64,000 nt of DNA from Candidatus Omnitrophota bacterium. Lineage in GTDB: Bacteria > Hinthialibacterota > Hinthialibacteria > Hinthialibacterales > Hinthialibacteraceae. Positions 26,040-33,892 of the stretch are shown here, piece by piece; the stretch's first letter is position 1, and the number at the start of each line of letters is the position of its first letter. The stretch is from positions 1 through 64,000 of the forward strand of contig QZKN01000016.1 of NCBI GenBank assembly GCA_003598175.1, read 5' to 3'. The notes below the pieces were generated by a model. It was not told the origin of the DNA. It was given only the letters and a program-made list of their open reading frames with translations, and did not search any database. Both the position numbers and the translations under genes were made by a program.

Positions 26040-28169
26040 ATGGGAAAACCGATTCGCTTTCTCTTTTTTTGGAGTTTATGTGTATTATTTGTTTTTTCTA
26101 AGAACATTGGCTCTGTTTCCGAAACCAATACCCATCCCAGGAATTCCAAAGAGATTGAAAACCAGTCCGCTGAGATAAACGCTGACGTTTCTTCCTTGCG
26201 ATTGATACCTTTTCCGAAAATCGTGCAAATGACCGGGAGTGCATTCAACCTGAAGCAATCCCTGATCATCGAAACCGGCGCTGGAAATGGATCCGTGCTT
26301 GGAAATCTGATTACCGAGGAACTGATGCGAGCGGGATTCAAGCAACCACAATGTAATCTCATTGAAGGCGCTGGACCGGTTTTATACTTGTATGCGGAGG
26401 AAACGTCTGAAATTCCACTTCCGGCGTTTCAGGATACGATCACCGAACAGGGGTATCTGCTATCGGTCGATCCGCACAGGGTGATCATTCAATCTCCGGG
26501 CGAGGAAGGTTTGGTTTATGGCGTCCAGACGTTATGTCAATTGATCCGCGCCAACCGCATCGGCGATGCAATTTCCGGTTTGCGGATCGAAGACTGGCCT
26601 TCGATCCAATGGCGGGCGTTTCAGGATGATCTGACTCGCGGTCCCAGCACCCGACTTGATTTTCTGAAACGAGAATTGGCGCTGGGCTCCTATTTGAAGA
26701 TGAACATCTTTACCTATTATATGGAATATCAGTTCGCTCATGCCAAACATCCTCTCATTGGACCCGCAGACGGTTCGCTCACCGCGGAGGAACTGCGTCA
26801 GTTGGTGGAGTATGGCGCGCCCCTGCATCTGAACATCATGGGCAATCAACAATCCTTCGCCCACTTCGAGAAAATCCTATCGCACGAGGAATACGCTCCA
26901 CTGCGGGAGAATTCATATGTCATAACACCGGCCAAAGAAGAAACCTATCAATTCCTGGACGATCTTTACGCCGGCCAGATTCCGTATTTGCCGTTTCAGT
27001 TTTTTAACGTCTGCTGCGATGAGACGTCGGGGATCGGAGAAGGGCCGGCGAAAGCGATGGTGGAAACTTATGGAGTGGCCGCTACATATGTAAAACATAT
27101 TTTACGCATTCACGATCTCATTCATAACAAATACGGAAAACGGATGATGATGTGGGGCGACATTATCCTCAATCATCCCGATCACCTCAAGGATATTCCC
27201 AAGGATATCATCATGATGACGTGGGGATACGACGCCCGGGACAATTTCGAAAGCCAGATTGTTCCCTTTGCGCAACACGGTTTCGATTTTTTTGTCTGTC
27301 CGGGCGTCAGCAGCTGGAGTGTGATTCTGCCCAATTTCCGGCAGGCCAACGTGAATATCCAAAATTTCGTCCGGGATGGGCACAAACACGGGTGCCTGGG
27401 CGTATTGAATACGGATTGGGACGATGACGGACGAACGTTCAATGCGGTGAACGTGTATGAATACGCCTGGGGCGCGGAATGTTCGTGGAATGCCTCGCTA
27501 ACGCCCTGGGAGGATTTCAATCGGCGCGTGGGAGCGGTGTTGTTCGGGGAAGAACAGGATGATTTCGGCAAAGCCGTGCAGCGCCTGCTTCCCGTGGGCG
27601 GTAAGAATAATTCTCTGTTCTTCCATATCCCCCTCGCTTCGAATCCCAATCCATCCATGGAAAAAAGCCTGAAAGCATTCTCCTCGCAGATGGTGGATGA
27701 GACGCTGCGTCCCGCGCGAACGCTCCTCCAATCGTGCCAGGCGCGCGCCGTCGTCAATGCGGATTTGTTGGATTATTTCATCTTCGGCGTGGATCGCCTG
27801 GAATTGATCGTCCGGCGTGAGGAGAATCGCCGGGAAGCGGCCGCGGCGTATGAGAAAGCCCAGCGACTCCCGCCGGAACAGACGATTCCCTCTCTGCAAA
27901 CAGCCATCACGAAACTCCGACAAACCCGCGATGCCTATGCTGGCTCCCGCGACTGTTTCATCGAACTGTGGAACCGCGAAAATAAACCCTATGCTCTCAG
28001 TTGGATCATTGAGGGCGGACATAAAGTGTACAACGTATCAGGGAGTTATAACGAAGTGATTTCCGCATATGATGCATTGATCCATCGTCTGGAAGCGTCG
28101 ACAAAAACCAGCGCGGCGCTGCCGCCTGCTGGCGAAATCGGTTTGGGGATCGAGACTCAATCGCAATAA
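26040..28169 (+). CDS. Secreted GH20 beta-N-acetylhexosaminidase
   Basis: A 709-residue exported glycoside hydrolase family 20 enzyme removing terminal beta-linked GlcNAc or GalNAc by substrate-assisted catalysis. After a signal peptide comes the GH20b domain (LIPFPKIVQMTG ... GYLLSVDPHRVIIQSPGEEGLVYGVQTLCQL), then the barrel beginning IQWRAFQDDLTRGP. The catalytic pair is D327-E328 in NVCCDETSGIGEG, a form close to DETxELGxG family variants. AGGGAGGATAGG precedes the ATG. The alpha-N-acetylglucosaminidase gene follows after 42 bp, so the two likely form a HexNAc-releasing operon for glycosaminoglycan- or mucin-like glycans. Confidence 0.88.
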   Translation: MGKPIRFLFFWSLCVLFVFSKNIGSVSETNTHPRNSKEIENQSAEINADVSSLRLIPFPKIVQMTGSAFNLKQSLIIETGAGNGSVLGNLITEELMRAGFKQPQCNLIEGAGPVLYLYAEETSEIPLPAFQDTITEQGYLLSVDPHRVIIQSPGEEGLVYGVQTLCQLIRANRIGDAISGLRIEDWPSIQWRAFQDDLTRGPSTRLDFLKRELALGSYLKMNIFTYYMEYQFAHAKHPLIGPADGSLTAEELRQLVEYGAPLHLNIMGNQQSFAHFEKILSHEEYAPLRENSYVITPAKEETYQFLDDLYAGQIPYLPFQFFNVCCDETSGIGEGPAKAMVETYGVAATYVKHILRIHDLIHNKYGKRMMMWGDIILNHPDHLKDIPKDIIMMTWGYDARDNFESQIVPFAQHGFDFFVCPGVSSWSVILPNFRQANVNIQNFVRDGHKHGCLGVLNTDWDDDGRTFNAVNVYEYAWGAECSWNASLTPWEDFNRRVGAVLFGEEQDDFGKAVQRLLPVGGKNNSLFFHIPLASNPNPSMEKSLKAFSSQMVDETLRPARTLLQSCQARAVVNADLLDYFIFGVDRLELIVRREENRREAAAAYEKAQRLPPEQTIPSLQTAITKLRQTRDAYAGSRDCFIELWNRENKPYALSWIIEGGHKVYNVSGSYNEVISAYDALIHRLEASTKTSAALPPAGEIGLGIETQSQ

Positions 28170-28211
28170 GGGAATTCTCTGCGCCAAAGGGATATCAGGA
28201 GAAAGATTATT

Positions 28212-30419
28212 ATGTTAAAAAGAAGAAAAACCTTATTGAATTCGTTCATAGTTATAACATTGTTGCTTGTATTTGGTGCTAACGCTCAGGGAGAAGCGCG
28301 GGACAATCCGTCGCCGGAGTCATCCGTCATCGCGGCGCAAGGAGTAATACAGCGGCTGATCCCGGCTCATGCGAAGCAGTTTGACTTGGCCGTCATCTCG
28401 CCGGACGACGGACGAGATGTTTTTGAAATCGAAAGCCGGGAGGGGAACATCATCCTCCGTGGAAACAATGGAGTTTCGTTGTGTTCCGCGCTTCATTGGT
28501 ATTTAAGGTACAATTGTCATACGAATATCTCCTGGAATGGGATACAATTGGATCTTCCGGAAACGTTGCCGGCCGTTCCGCAGAAGATTCGTCAAGTCAG
28601 TCCGCATCGATACCGCTATTTTTTTAATTATTGTTGTTTCGGATATTCTCTCCCCTGGTGGGATTGGGAACAATGGGAATTCATGATCGACTGGATGGCG
28701 CTGAACGGCATCAACATGCCCCTGGCGGTGACCGGCCAGGAAGCGACGTGGCAAAAGGTGATGCGTCAGTTGGATCTGGGTGAGGACGCGGTCCGACAAT
28801 TTCTCGCCGGTCCTCCCTATTTGCCCTTCGGTTGGATGGGATGTCTGGATGGCTGGGGCGGCCCGCTCCCCCAAAATTGGATAGACCGACACGAAGAGTT
28901 ACAAAGAAAAATCCTTGCCCGCGAGCGTGAACTGGGAATGACGCCGGTCATACAGGGATTCACCGGTCACGTCCCGGCGGCCATTCGGAAAAAATTTCCC
29001 GACGCCAAATTGCATAAAATCCAATGGATCGAGTGGAACACCCTTTTTATCGATCCGCTTGATCCCCTTTTCCGGCAGATTGGCAAGTTATTTCTGGATC
29101 AACAGCGACAGGATTTTGGAACCGACCATCTCTATGCGGCGGATACGTTCATCGAAATGTCTCCTCCCAGCAATGATCCTGCATTTTTAAATAATATGGG
29201 GAAATCCCTGATCTCGACGCTGACCGAAGCGGATCCGGATGCGATCTGGGTCATGCAGGGATGGATATTTTATAACAATGCCAAATTCTGGCAGCCTCCC
29301 CAATCCAAGGCGTTTCTCGCCGGCGTTCCCGATGATCGCATGATCCTTCTGGATTTGTATTGCGATGTAGCGCCGGTATGGAAAAAAACCGAAGCGTTTT
29401 ATGGGAAACCCTGGATTTGGTGCATACTGCAAAACTTCGGCAACACGATCTCCCTCAGCGGCCCCTTGCCGCGAATCAACGAGGAACTGTTCCAAAGCAT
29501 GTCGGATCCGGCGCGAGGAAAACTCTCCGGCATCGGGATGATTCAGGAAGGTCTGGATTACAATCCGGTGGTCTTTGAATTCATGACGGAAATGACCTGG
29601 CGGGACAAACCCGTTGACCTCAGCCGGTGGATCGCGGACTATGCGACGCGGCGATATGGACAACCGCTGGATTCCGCCCAAAAAGCCTGGGAATTTATGC
29701 AAAATTCGGTTTATGACAAGACCCATTCTCCCAACTCGATTTACACATCCCGCCCCCAATATAGTAACGATCCCCCGAAACCGGTTTCCGTATCCGGCGA
29801 TCTACTATCTGCCTGGGAGCAATTGCTTCTGTGCGCGGATGCCTTACAAAAATCGGACACGTATCGGTTTGATGTGGTCAATGTGACGCGGCAGGTATTA
29901 TCCGACTTCGCTCGTATCATCTATACACAGAGTATGACCGCGTATCAAAAGAACGATGTGAAACAATTCAAAAAATCCTGTCAGCGTTTTCTTGAGATTC
30001 TGGACGATCTGGACGAGGTTCTGGCGACCCGGCAGGAATTTTTGCTGGGAAAATGGATCGCCGACGCCCGACGCTGGGGAACAACGGAAACCGACCAGCA
30101 ACTCTTCGAATGGAACGCCCGCAACGTTATTACATTGTGGGGCGATGCAAAATCGGCGCTGCACGACTACGCCCGCAAGGAATGGTCGGGACTCATTTCC
30201 GAATTCTATCGGAATCGCTGGAAACTATTCTTCGATCAGTTGGAGCAATCACTCCCAGAGCGGAAAGACTTTGACAATGACGCCTTCACGCAGATGATCC
30301 AAATGTGGGAAAACGCATGGACGCGTCGGCATGATTCCTACCCGGATCAACCCTCGGGCGACTCGGTGGACATCGCCATTCGCTTGTTCAAAAAATATCG
30401 GAGTGAACTGGGCGCGTAA
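28212..30419 (+). CDS. Secreted GH89 alpha-N-acetylglucosaminidase (NAGLU-like)
   Basis: A 735-residue exported GH89 enzyme that removes terminal alpha-linked GlcNAc, as in heparan sulfate. Signal peptide MLKRRKTLLNSFIVITLLLVFGANA. The N-terminal domain ends SALHWYLRYNC; the barrel begins RYRYFFNYCCFGYSLPWWDWEQWE, the GH89 signature. The two catalytic glutamates are E315 (ADTFIEMSPPS) and E446 (GMIQEGLDYNPVV), matching E316 and E446 of human NAGLU. A helical C-terminal domain completes the normal family length. CAGGAGAAAG precedes the ATG. It shares an operon with the GH20 gene. Confidence 0.93.
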   Translation: MLKRRKTLLNSFIVITLLLVFGANAQGEARDNPSPESSVIAAQGVIQRLIPAHAKQFDLAVISPDDGRDVFEIESREGNIILRGNNGVSLCSALHWYLRYNCHTNISWNGIQLDLPETLPAVPQKIRQVSPHRYRYFFNYCCFGYSLPWWDWEQWEFMIDWMALNGINMPLAVTGQEATWQKVMRQLDLGEDAVRQFLAGPPYLPFGWMGCLDGWGGPLPQNWIDRHEELQRKILARERELGMTPVIQGFTGHVPAAIRKKFPDAKLHKIQWIEWNTLFIDPLDPLFRQIGKLFLDQQRQDFGTDHLYAADTFIEMSPPSNDPAFLNNMGKSLISTLTEADPDAIWVMQGWIFYNNAKFWQPPQSKAFLAGVPDDRMILLDLYCDVAPVWKKTEAFYGKPWIWCILQNFGNTISLSGPLPRINEELFQSMSDPARGKLSGIGMIQEGLDYNPVVFEFMTEMTWRDKPVDLSRWIADYATRRYGQPLDSAQKAWEFMQNSVYDKTHSPNSIYTSRPQYSNDPPKPVSVSGDLLSAWEQLLLCADALQKSDTYRFDVVNVTRQVLSDFARIIYTQSMTAYQKNDVKQFKKSCQRFLEILDDLDEVLATRQEFLLGKWIADARRWGTTETDQQLFEWNARNVITLWGDAKSALHDYARKEWSGLISEFYRNRWKLFFDQLEQSLPERKDFDNDAFTQMIQMWENAWTRRHDSYPDQPSGDSVDIAIRLFKKYRSELGA

Positions 30420-30557
30420 CAAGCAGGCCGAGTGTTAAAACGTATCTTACCTTAGCAAAACAGAATGAGTTGGTTACCTTATTTATTTCCCAATCGTTCC
30501 AACTATCAGTTTATCAAAAATTTCATTGACAAGTCTAGAAGAGAGATATTTTTCATT

Positions 30558-31895
30558 ATGCAAAATTCATTACCCAGCGCAATCGTTGCCTACCGCACTT
30601 CGCAACTGGTGCGCCTTTTGGGAATCGGTTTTTTAACTCTCTTGTTTCAGATTCCCATCACCATGATCGGAAGTTTGGTTTATGAACGCCAATCGCGGCA
30701 GCAATCGGTTATCGTGGAAGTCTCTTCGAAGTGGGGAAAATCGCAGTCGATCACCGGTCCCGCCTTGATTATTCCTTACACCTATCAATGGAATGAGATC
30801 GGAGAGAAAGGCCAGCAGATCACCCGTATCGAGACACGGCGCGTGTTTTTTCTGCCGAAAAAATTGCAGGCTTCCGGAAAACTGGACAGCGCCATTCTGT
30901 ATCGCGGGATTTATTCCGTGCCGGTTTACAAACTAAACTTAACCGTCACAGGCGCCTTTCAGCCGCCAAATTTTTCGGAACTGGGCGTTGATCCGACGAC
31001 TGTCTTATGGGAACGCGCTCAGATTTCCCTGGGAATTTCCGATGCGCACGCAATCCAGGAACAAACCAACCTATCCTGGAACAGCATCCCGACCCCCTTT
31101 CTTCCCAGCGCCGATGGATTCACCGGAAGCAACACCGGTATTCATGCCGTCGTAAATGTGAATCCGAACACCGATCAATACGAATTCACGTTTCCCCTTT
31201 TGTTAAATGGCAGCCTGGGATTGTACTTTGTTCCCTTTGGCCAGGAAACGATTATCGATCTGGAATCCAACTCGGGCAATCCCAGTTTCCAAGGCAACTG
31301 GCTTCCTTCCCAACGAACCGTGTCGGATTCTCACTTCAGCGCCCTCTGGACAATCCCATTCCTGGGCCGGAATTATCCGCAGGCGTGGACCAGCCAAACC
31401 AACATGTACGAAGCCATTCAGGCTTCCCTGTTTGGAGTAAACCTGGTCGATACCATCAACTCCTATCGCATGGCCGAACGAAGCGTTAAATATGCCACTC
31501 TCTTTATCCTCCTGACCTTCATGGTGGTCTGGCTTATCGAGCTGCTCGCCGGAGTTCACGTTCACCCGATCCAATACCTGTTGTTAGGAGCGGCGCTTTG
31601 TATGTTTTATCTGCTGGAGTTGTCGTTGATGGAGCACCTGGGCTTCTTGCTCGCCTACATCCTCGCAAGCGTTGCGGTAATTGGGATGGCCGGCGCATAT
31701 AGTTACGTCGTATTGCAACGAACATCTCGAACGATCATTGTGATCGCAGTCATCAGCGGGCTCTATGCGTACCTGTACATCCTGCTGACCAACGGAGATT
31801 ACGCGCTCCTGATCGGATCGCTTGGTTTGTTTGTGATTCTGGCAATCGTCATGTTTGTCACACGCCGCATTGACTGGTACAAGTCCACTCCTTAA
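30558..31895 (+). CDS. creD: Inner membrane protein CreD
   Basis: A 445-residue inner-membrane protein of the CreD family. One helix at the N terminus (LGIGFLTLLFQIPITMIGSLVYERQ) is followed by a ~290-residue periplasmic beta domain (GPALIIPYTYQWNE, RRVFFLPKKLQASG, YRGIYSVPVYK), then a cluster of C-terminal helices with the family signature HPIQYLLLGAALCMFYLLELSLMEHLGF. In enterobacteria creD belongs to the CreBC regulon and affects envelope integrity and colicin tolerance; no creBC is visible here. The ATG at 30558 fits the family N terminus; upstream in-frame starts add unrelated residues. Confidence 0.92.
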   Translation: MQNSLPSAIVAYRTSQLVRLLGIGFLTLLFQIPITMIGSLVYERQSRQQSVIVEVSSKWGKSQSITGPALIIPYTYQWNEIGEKGQQITRIETRRVFFLPKKLQASGKLDSAILYRGIYSVPVYKLNLTVTGAFQPPNFSELGVDPTTVLWERAQISLGISDAHAIQEQTNLSWNSIPTPFLPSADGFTGSNTGIHAVVNVNPNTDQYEFTFPLLLNGSLGLYFVPFGQETIIDLESNSGNPSFQGNWLPSQRTVSDSHFSALWTIPFLGRNYPQAWTSQTNMYEAIQASLFGVNLVDTINSYRMAERSVKYATLFILLTFMVVWLIELLAGVHVHPIQYLLLGAALCMFYLLELSLMEHLGFLLAYILASVAVIGMAGAYSYVVLQRTSRTIIVIAVISGLYAYLYILLTNGDYALLIGSLGLFVILAIVMFVTRRIDWYKSTP

Positions 31896-32193
31896 AACTG
31901 ACTTCTCTCAAAATTCCGTTGGCGCAGTTATCCAAGCGACTGTGGGAAAGTCGAAGACTTATCCAAGTGGACTGTGTGCAAATGGAAGACCGCACCTGCA
32001 TTCCTTCCAATTCGCTTTTTATCAATCTGACCATGAGATTCTCCCGGTCAACCCCACCTGCGGAAAAATCCGTATTTTTTTCGATGGGGACCGTTGTTCT
32101 TGAAATATTTGGATTCGATGGATTAATACGTCCTGAATATGATACAGACTGTCTGTTCTGTATCGCATCAATATAAATAAGGAGTCTTGTCCG
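31896..32193. other. Intergenic region, no gene seen
   Basis: About 300 bp. Open frames here have no family resemblance or start signals. A clear AAGGAG at the right end belongs to the phosphoesterase gene. Confidence 0.4.
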
Positions 32194-33771
32194 ATGGAGC
32201 GAAAAATCGTTGCGATCATTTTTGGAAGTATTCTACTTTTCCAGGCGTCCTACTGCTATTCGAACGATACCATGAATGGGATCGTATTTGAAGACAGCAA
32301 TCGTAATTTACGGATGGATCCCGGTGAAAAAGGCATTCCCGACATATTGGTTTCCAATCAAATCGACGTGGTAGCCACGGACGAAAACGGACAGTATCGC
32401 CTGCCGGTTCCCGGCGAAGAATTCATTATTTTCGTCGTGAAATCTCCCCATTACTCCCTTCCGTTGAATCAAAACAATCTTCCCCAATTTTATTATATCC
32501 ACCAGCCACAAGGATCTCCAAAACTCAAATATGCCGGCATCGAACCGACCGGCGCGCTCCCGGAAATGGTTCATTTTCCGTTGTATCCATCCCGCAAAAC
32601 CAATCGTTTTAAAACCATTGTGTTTTCCGATCCTCAACCCGGCTCGCATGAACAAATCCATTTCATTCGCGACGATGTGATTGCCAAATTGAACGGCGCC
32701 GACGCCGAGTTCGGGATTACGCTGGGGGACATCACGTCCGACAATCTCTCGTTTTATAATCGTTATAATGAAATCGTTGCTCAAATCGGCATCCCTTTTT
32801 ATAATGTACCCGGCAATCATGATATGAATTATGACGTTAAGGATGATCAGTACTCTCTGGAAACCTATAAAAAACACTTTGGTCCACCCTATTACGCCTT
32901 TGAATACGGCATGATCAGCTTTATTGTGCTGGACAGTGTAACCTGGTATGGAAAAACGGACGATCGTGAGGGCTATTACATCGGCAAACTGGGTGACAAA
33001 CAACTGCAGTGGATTGAAAATTACCTGAACCATGTTCCGGCTGAAAACCTGGTCGTTTTTTTGATGCATATTCCCATACACTGCACGCTGGAAACGGGCG
33101 ACAGCGTACGCATTACGGATCGAGAGAAACTATTTGACCTCGTGAAAAAGCGCAACCATTTGTTAGCATTGGCCGGTCATATGCACATCATCGATCAGGT
33201 TCATCTAGACCGGGAAGTCGGATGGAAAAGCGATGTCCCCTTCCCCCACATCACCTGCGGCGCGGTGTCAGGCTCGTGGTGGAGCGGCCCCAAAGACGAG
33301 CGGGGCATTCCCTGCGCGATGGCGCACGACGGCGCGCCCAACGGTTATCATATTTTTCATTTTACAGGCAATCGATTCACACAGAAATTCAAAGCGGCAA
33401 ATGAAGACGATTCGTATCAAATGCGCATCACGTCTCCACAAGGCGTGATTTCGAAACAAGAAATCCATCAGAAGAAAATCATCGTCAACGCATTCAACGC
33501 CGATCCCACATCCATCGTCGAATATCAAATGGACAACGCACAACCGCGAAGAATGACAAACACGGCGATGATCGATCCGTTTATCATCGATTATCACGAA
33601 AAAAACAAGGAACTCATGCCGGATTGGGTGGAACCGGCAACCGCCACACATATATGGATTGCGCCGCAGCCGGAATTCTTATCCGTCGGCGTTCACAAAC
33701 TCACCATTCAAGTGCTGAATCAATATGGCCGCGAGTACATACAATCGGCGATATTTGAGATCGGCGAATAA
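32194..33771 (+). CDS. Secreted calcineurin-like metallophosphoesterase
   Basis: A 525-residue exported protein in three parts: an N-terminal SdrD-B/Cna-like domain (about 25-125; MNGIVFEDSNRNLRMDPGEKGIPDILVSN), a calcineurin-type phosphoesterase domain and a C-terminal beta domain (about 375-525). The metal ligands appear in order: FSDPQ, LGDITSDN, PGNHDMNY, LMHIPIHC and AGHMHI. The layout matches the family with metallophos_N and metallophos_C domains. The substrate is unknown; relatives act on phosphodiesters and cell-surface phosphates. AAGGAG precedes the ATG. Confidence 0.9.
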   Translation: MERKIVAIIFGSILLFQASYCYSNDTMNGIVFEDSNRNLRMDPGEKGIPDILVSNQIDVVATDENGQYRLPVPGEEFIIFVVKSPHYSLPLNQNNLPQFYYIHQPQGSPKLKYAGIEPTGALPEMVHFPLYPSRKTNRFKTIVFSDPQPGSHEQIHFIRDDVIAKLNGADAEFGITLGDITSDNLSFYNRYNEIVAQIGIPFYNVPGNHDMNYDVKDDQYSLETYKKHFGPPYYAFEYGMISFIVLDSVTWYGKTDDREGYYIGKLGDKQLQWIENYLNHVPAENLVVFLMHIPIHCTLETGDSVRITDREKLFDLVKKRNHLLALAGHMHIIDQVHLDREVGWKSDVPFPHITCGAVSGSWWSGPKDERGIPCAMAHDGAPNGYHIFHFTGNRFTQKFKAANEDDSYQMRITSPQGVISKQEIHQKKIIVNAFNADPTSIVEYQMDNAQPRRMTNTAMIDPFIIDYHEKNKELMPDWVEPATATHIWIAPQPEFLSVGVHKLTIQVLNQYGREYIQSAIFEIGE

Positions 33772-33774
33772 TTT

Positions 33775-33802
33775 CCACACGTTCTCTCTCCCGTGCGGTT
33801 TT
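33775..33802 (+). terminator. Probable terminator after phosphoesterase gene
   Basis: CCACACG pairs with CGTGCGG (one mismatch) around a 10-nt loop, followed by TTTTATT, starting 4 bp after the stop. Confidence 0.45.
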
Positions 33803-33892
33803 ATTGAATTGAACCTGTTTTTGTTCGGTTAACCATTCTATCAGGGAATATCCCGGAAAAAGTGCACATCCACGAACTCGCCTGCTGCTTTG

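Noticed and set aside
31919-32176. 85-codon open frame between creD and the phosphoesterase gene
   Set aside because: Composition is not protein-like and there is no start signal; it occupies an otherwise ordinary intergenic gap.
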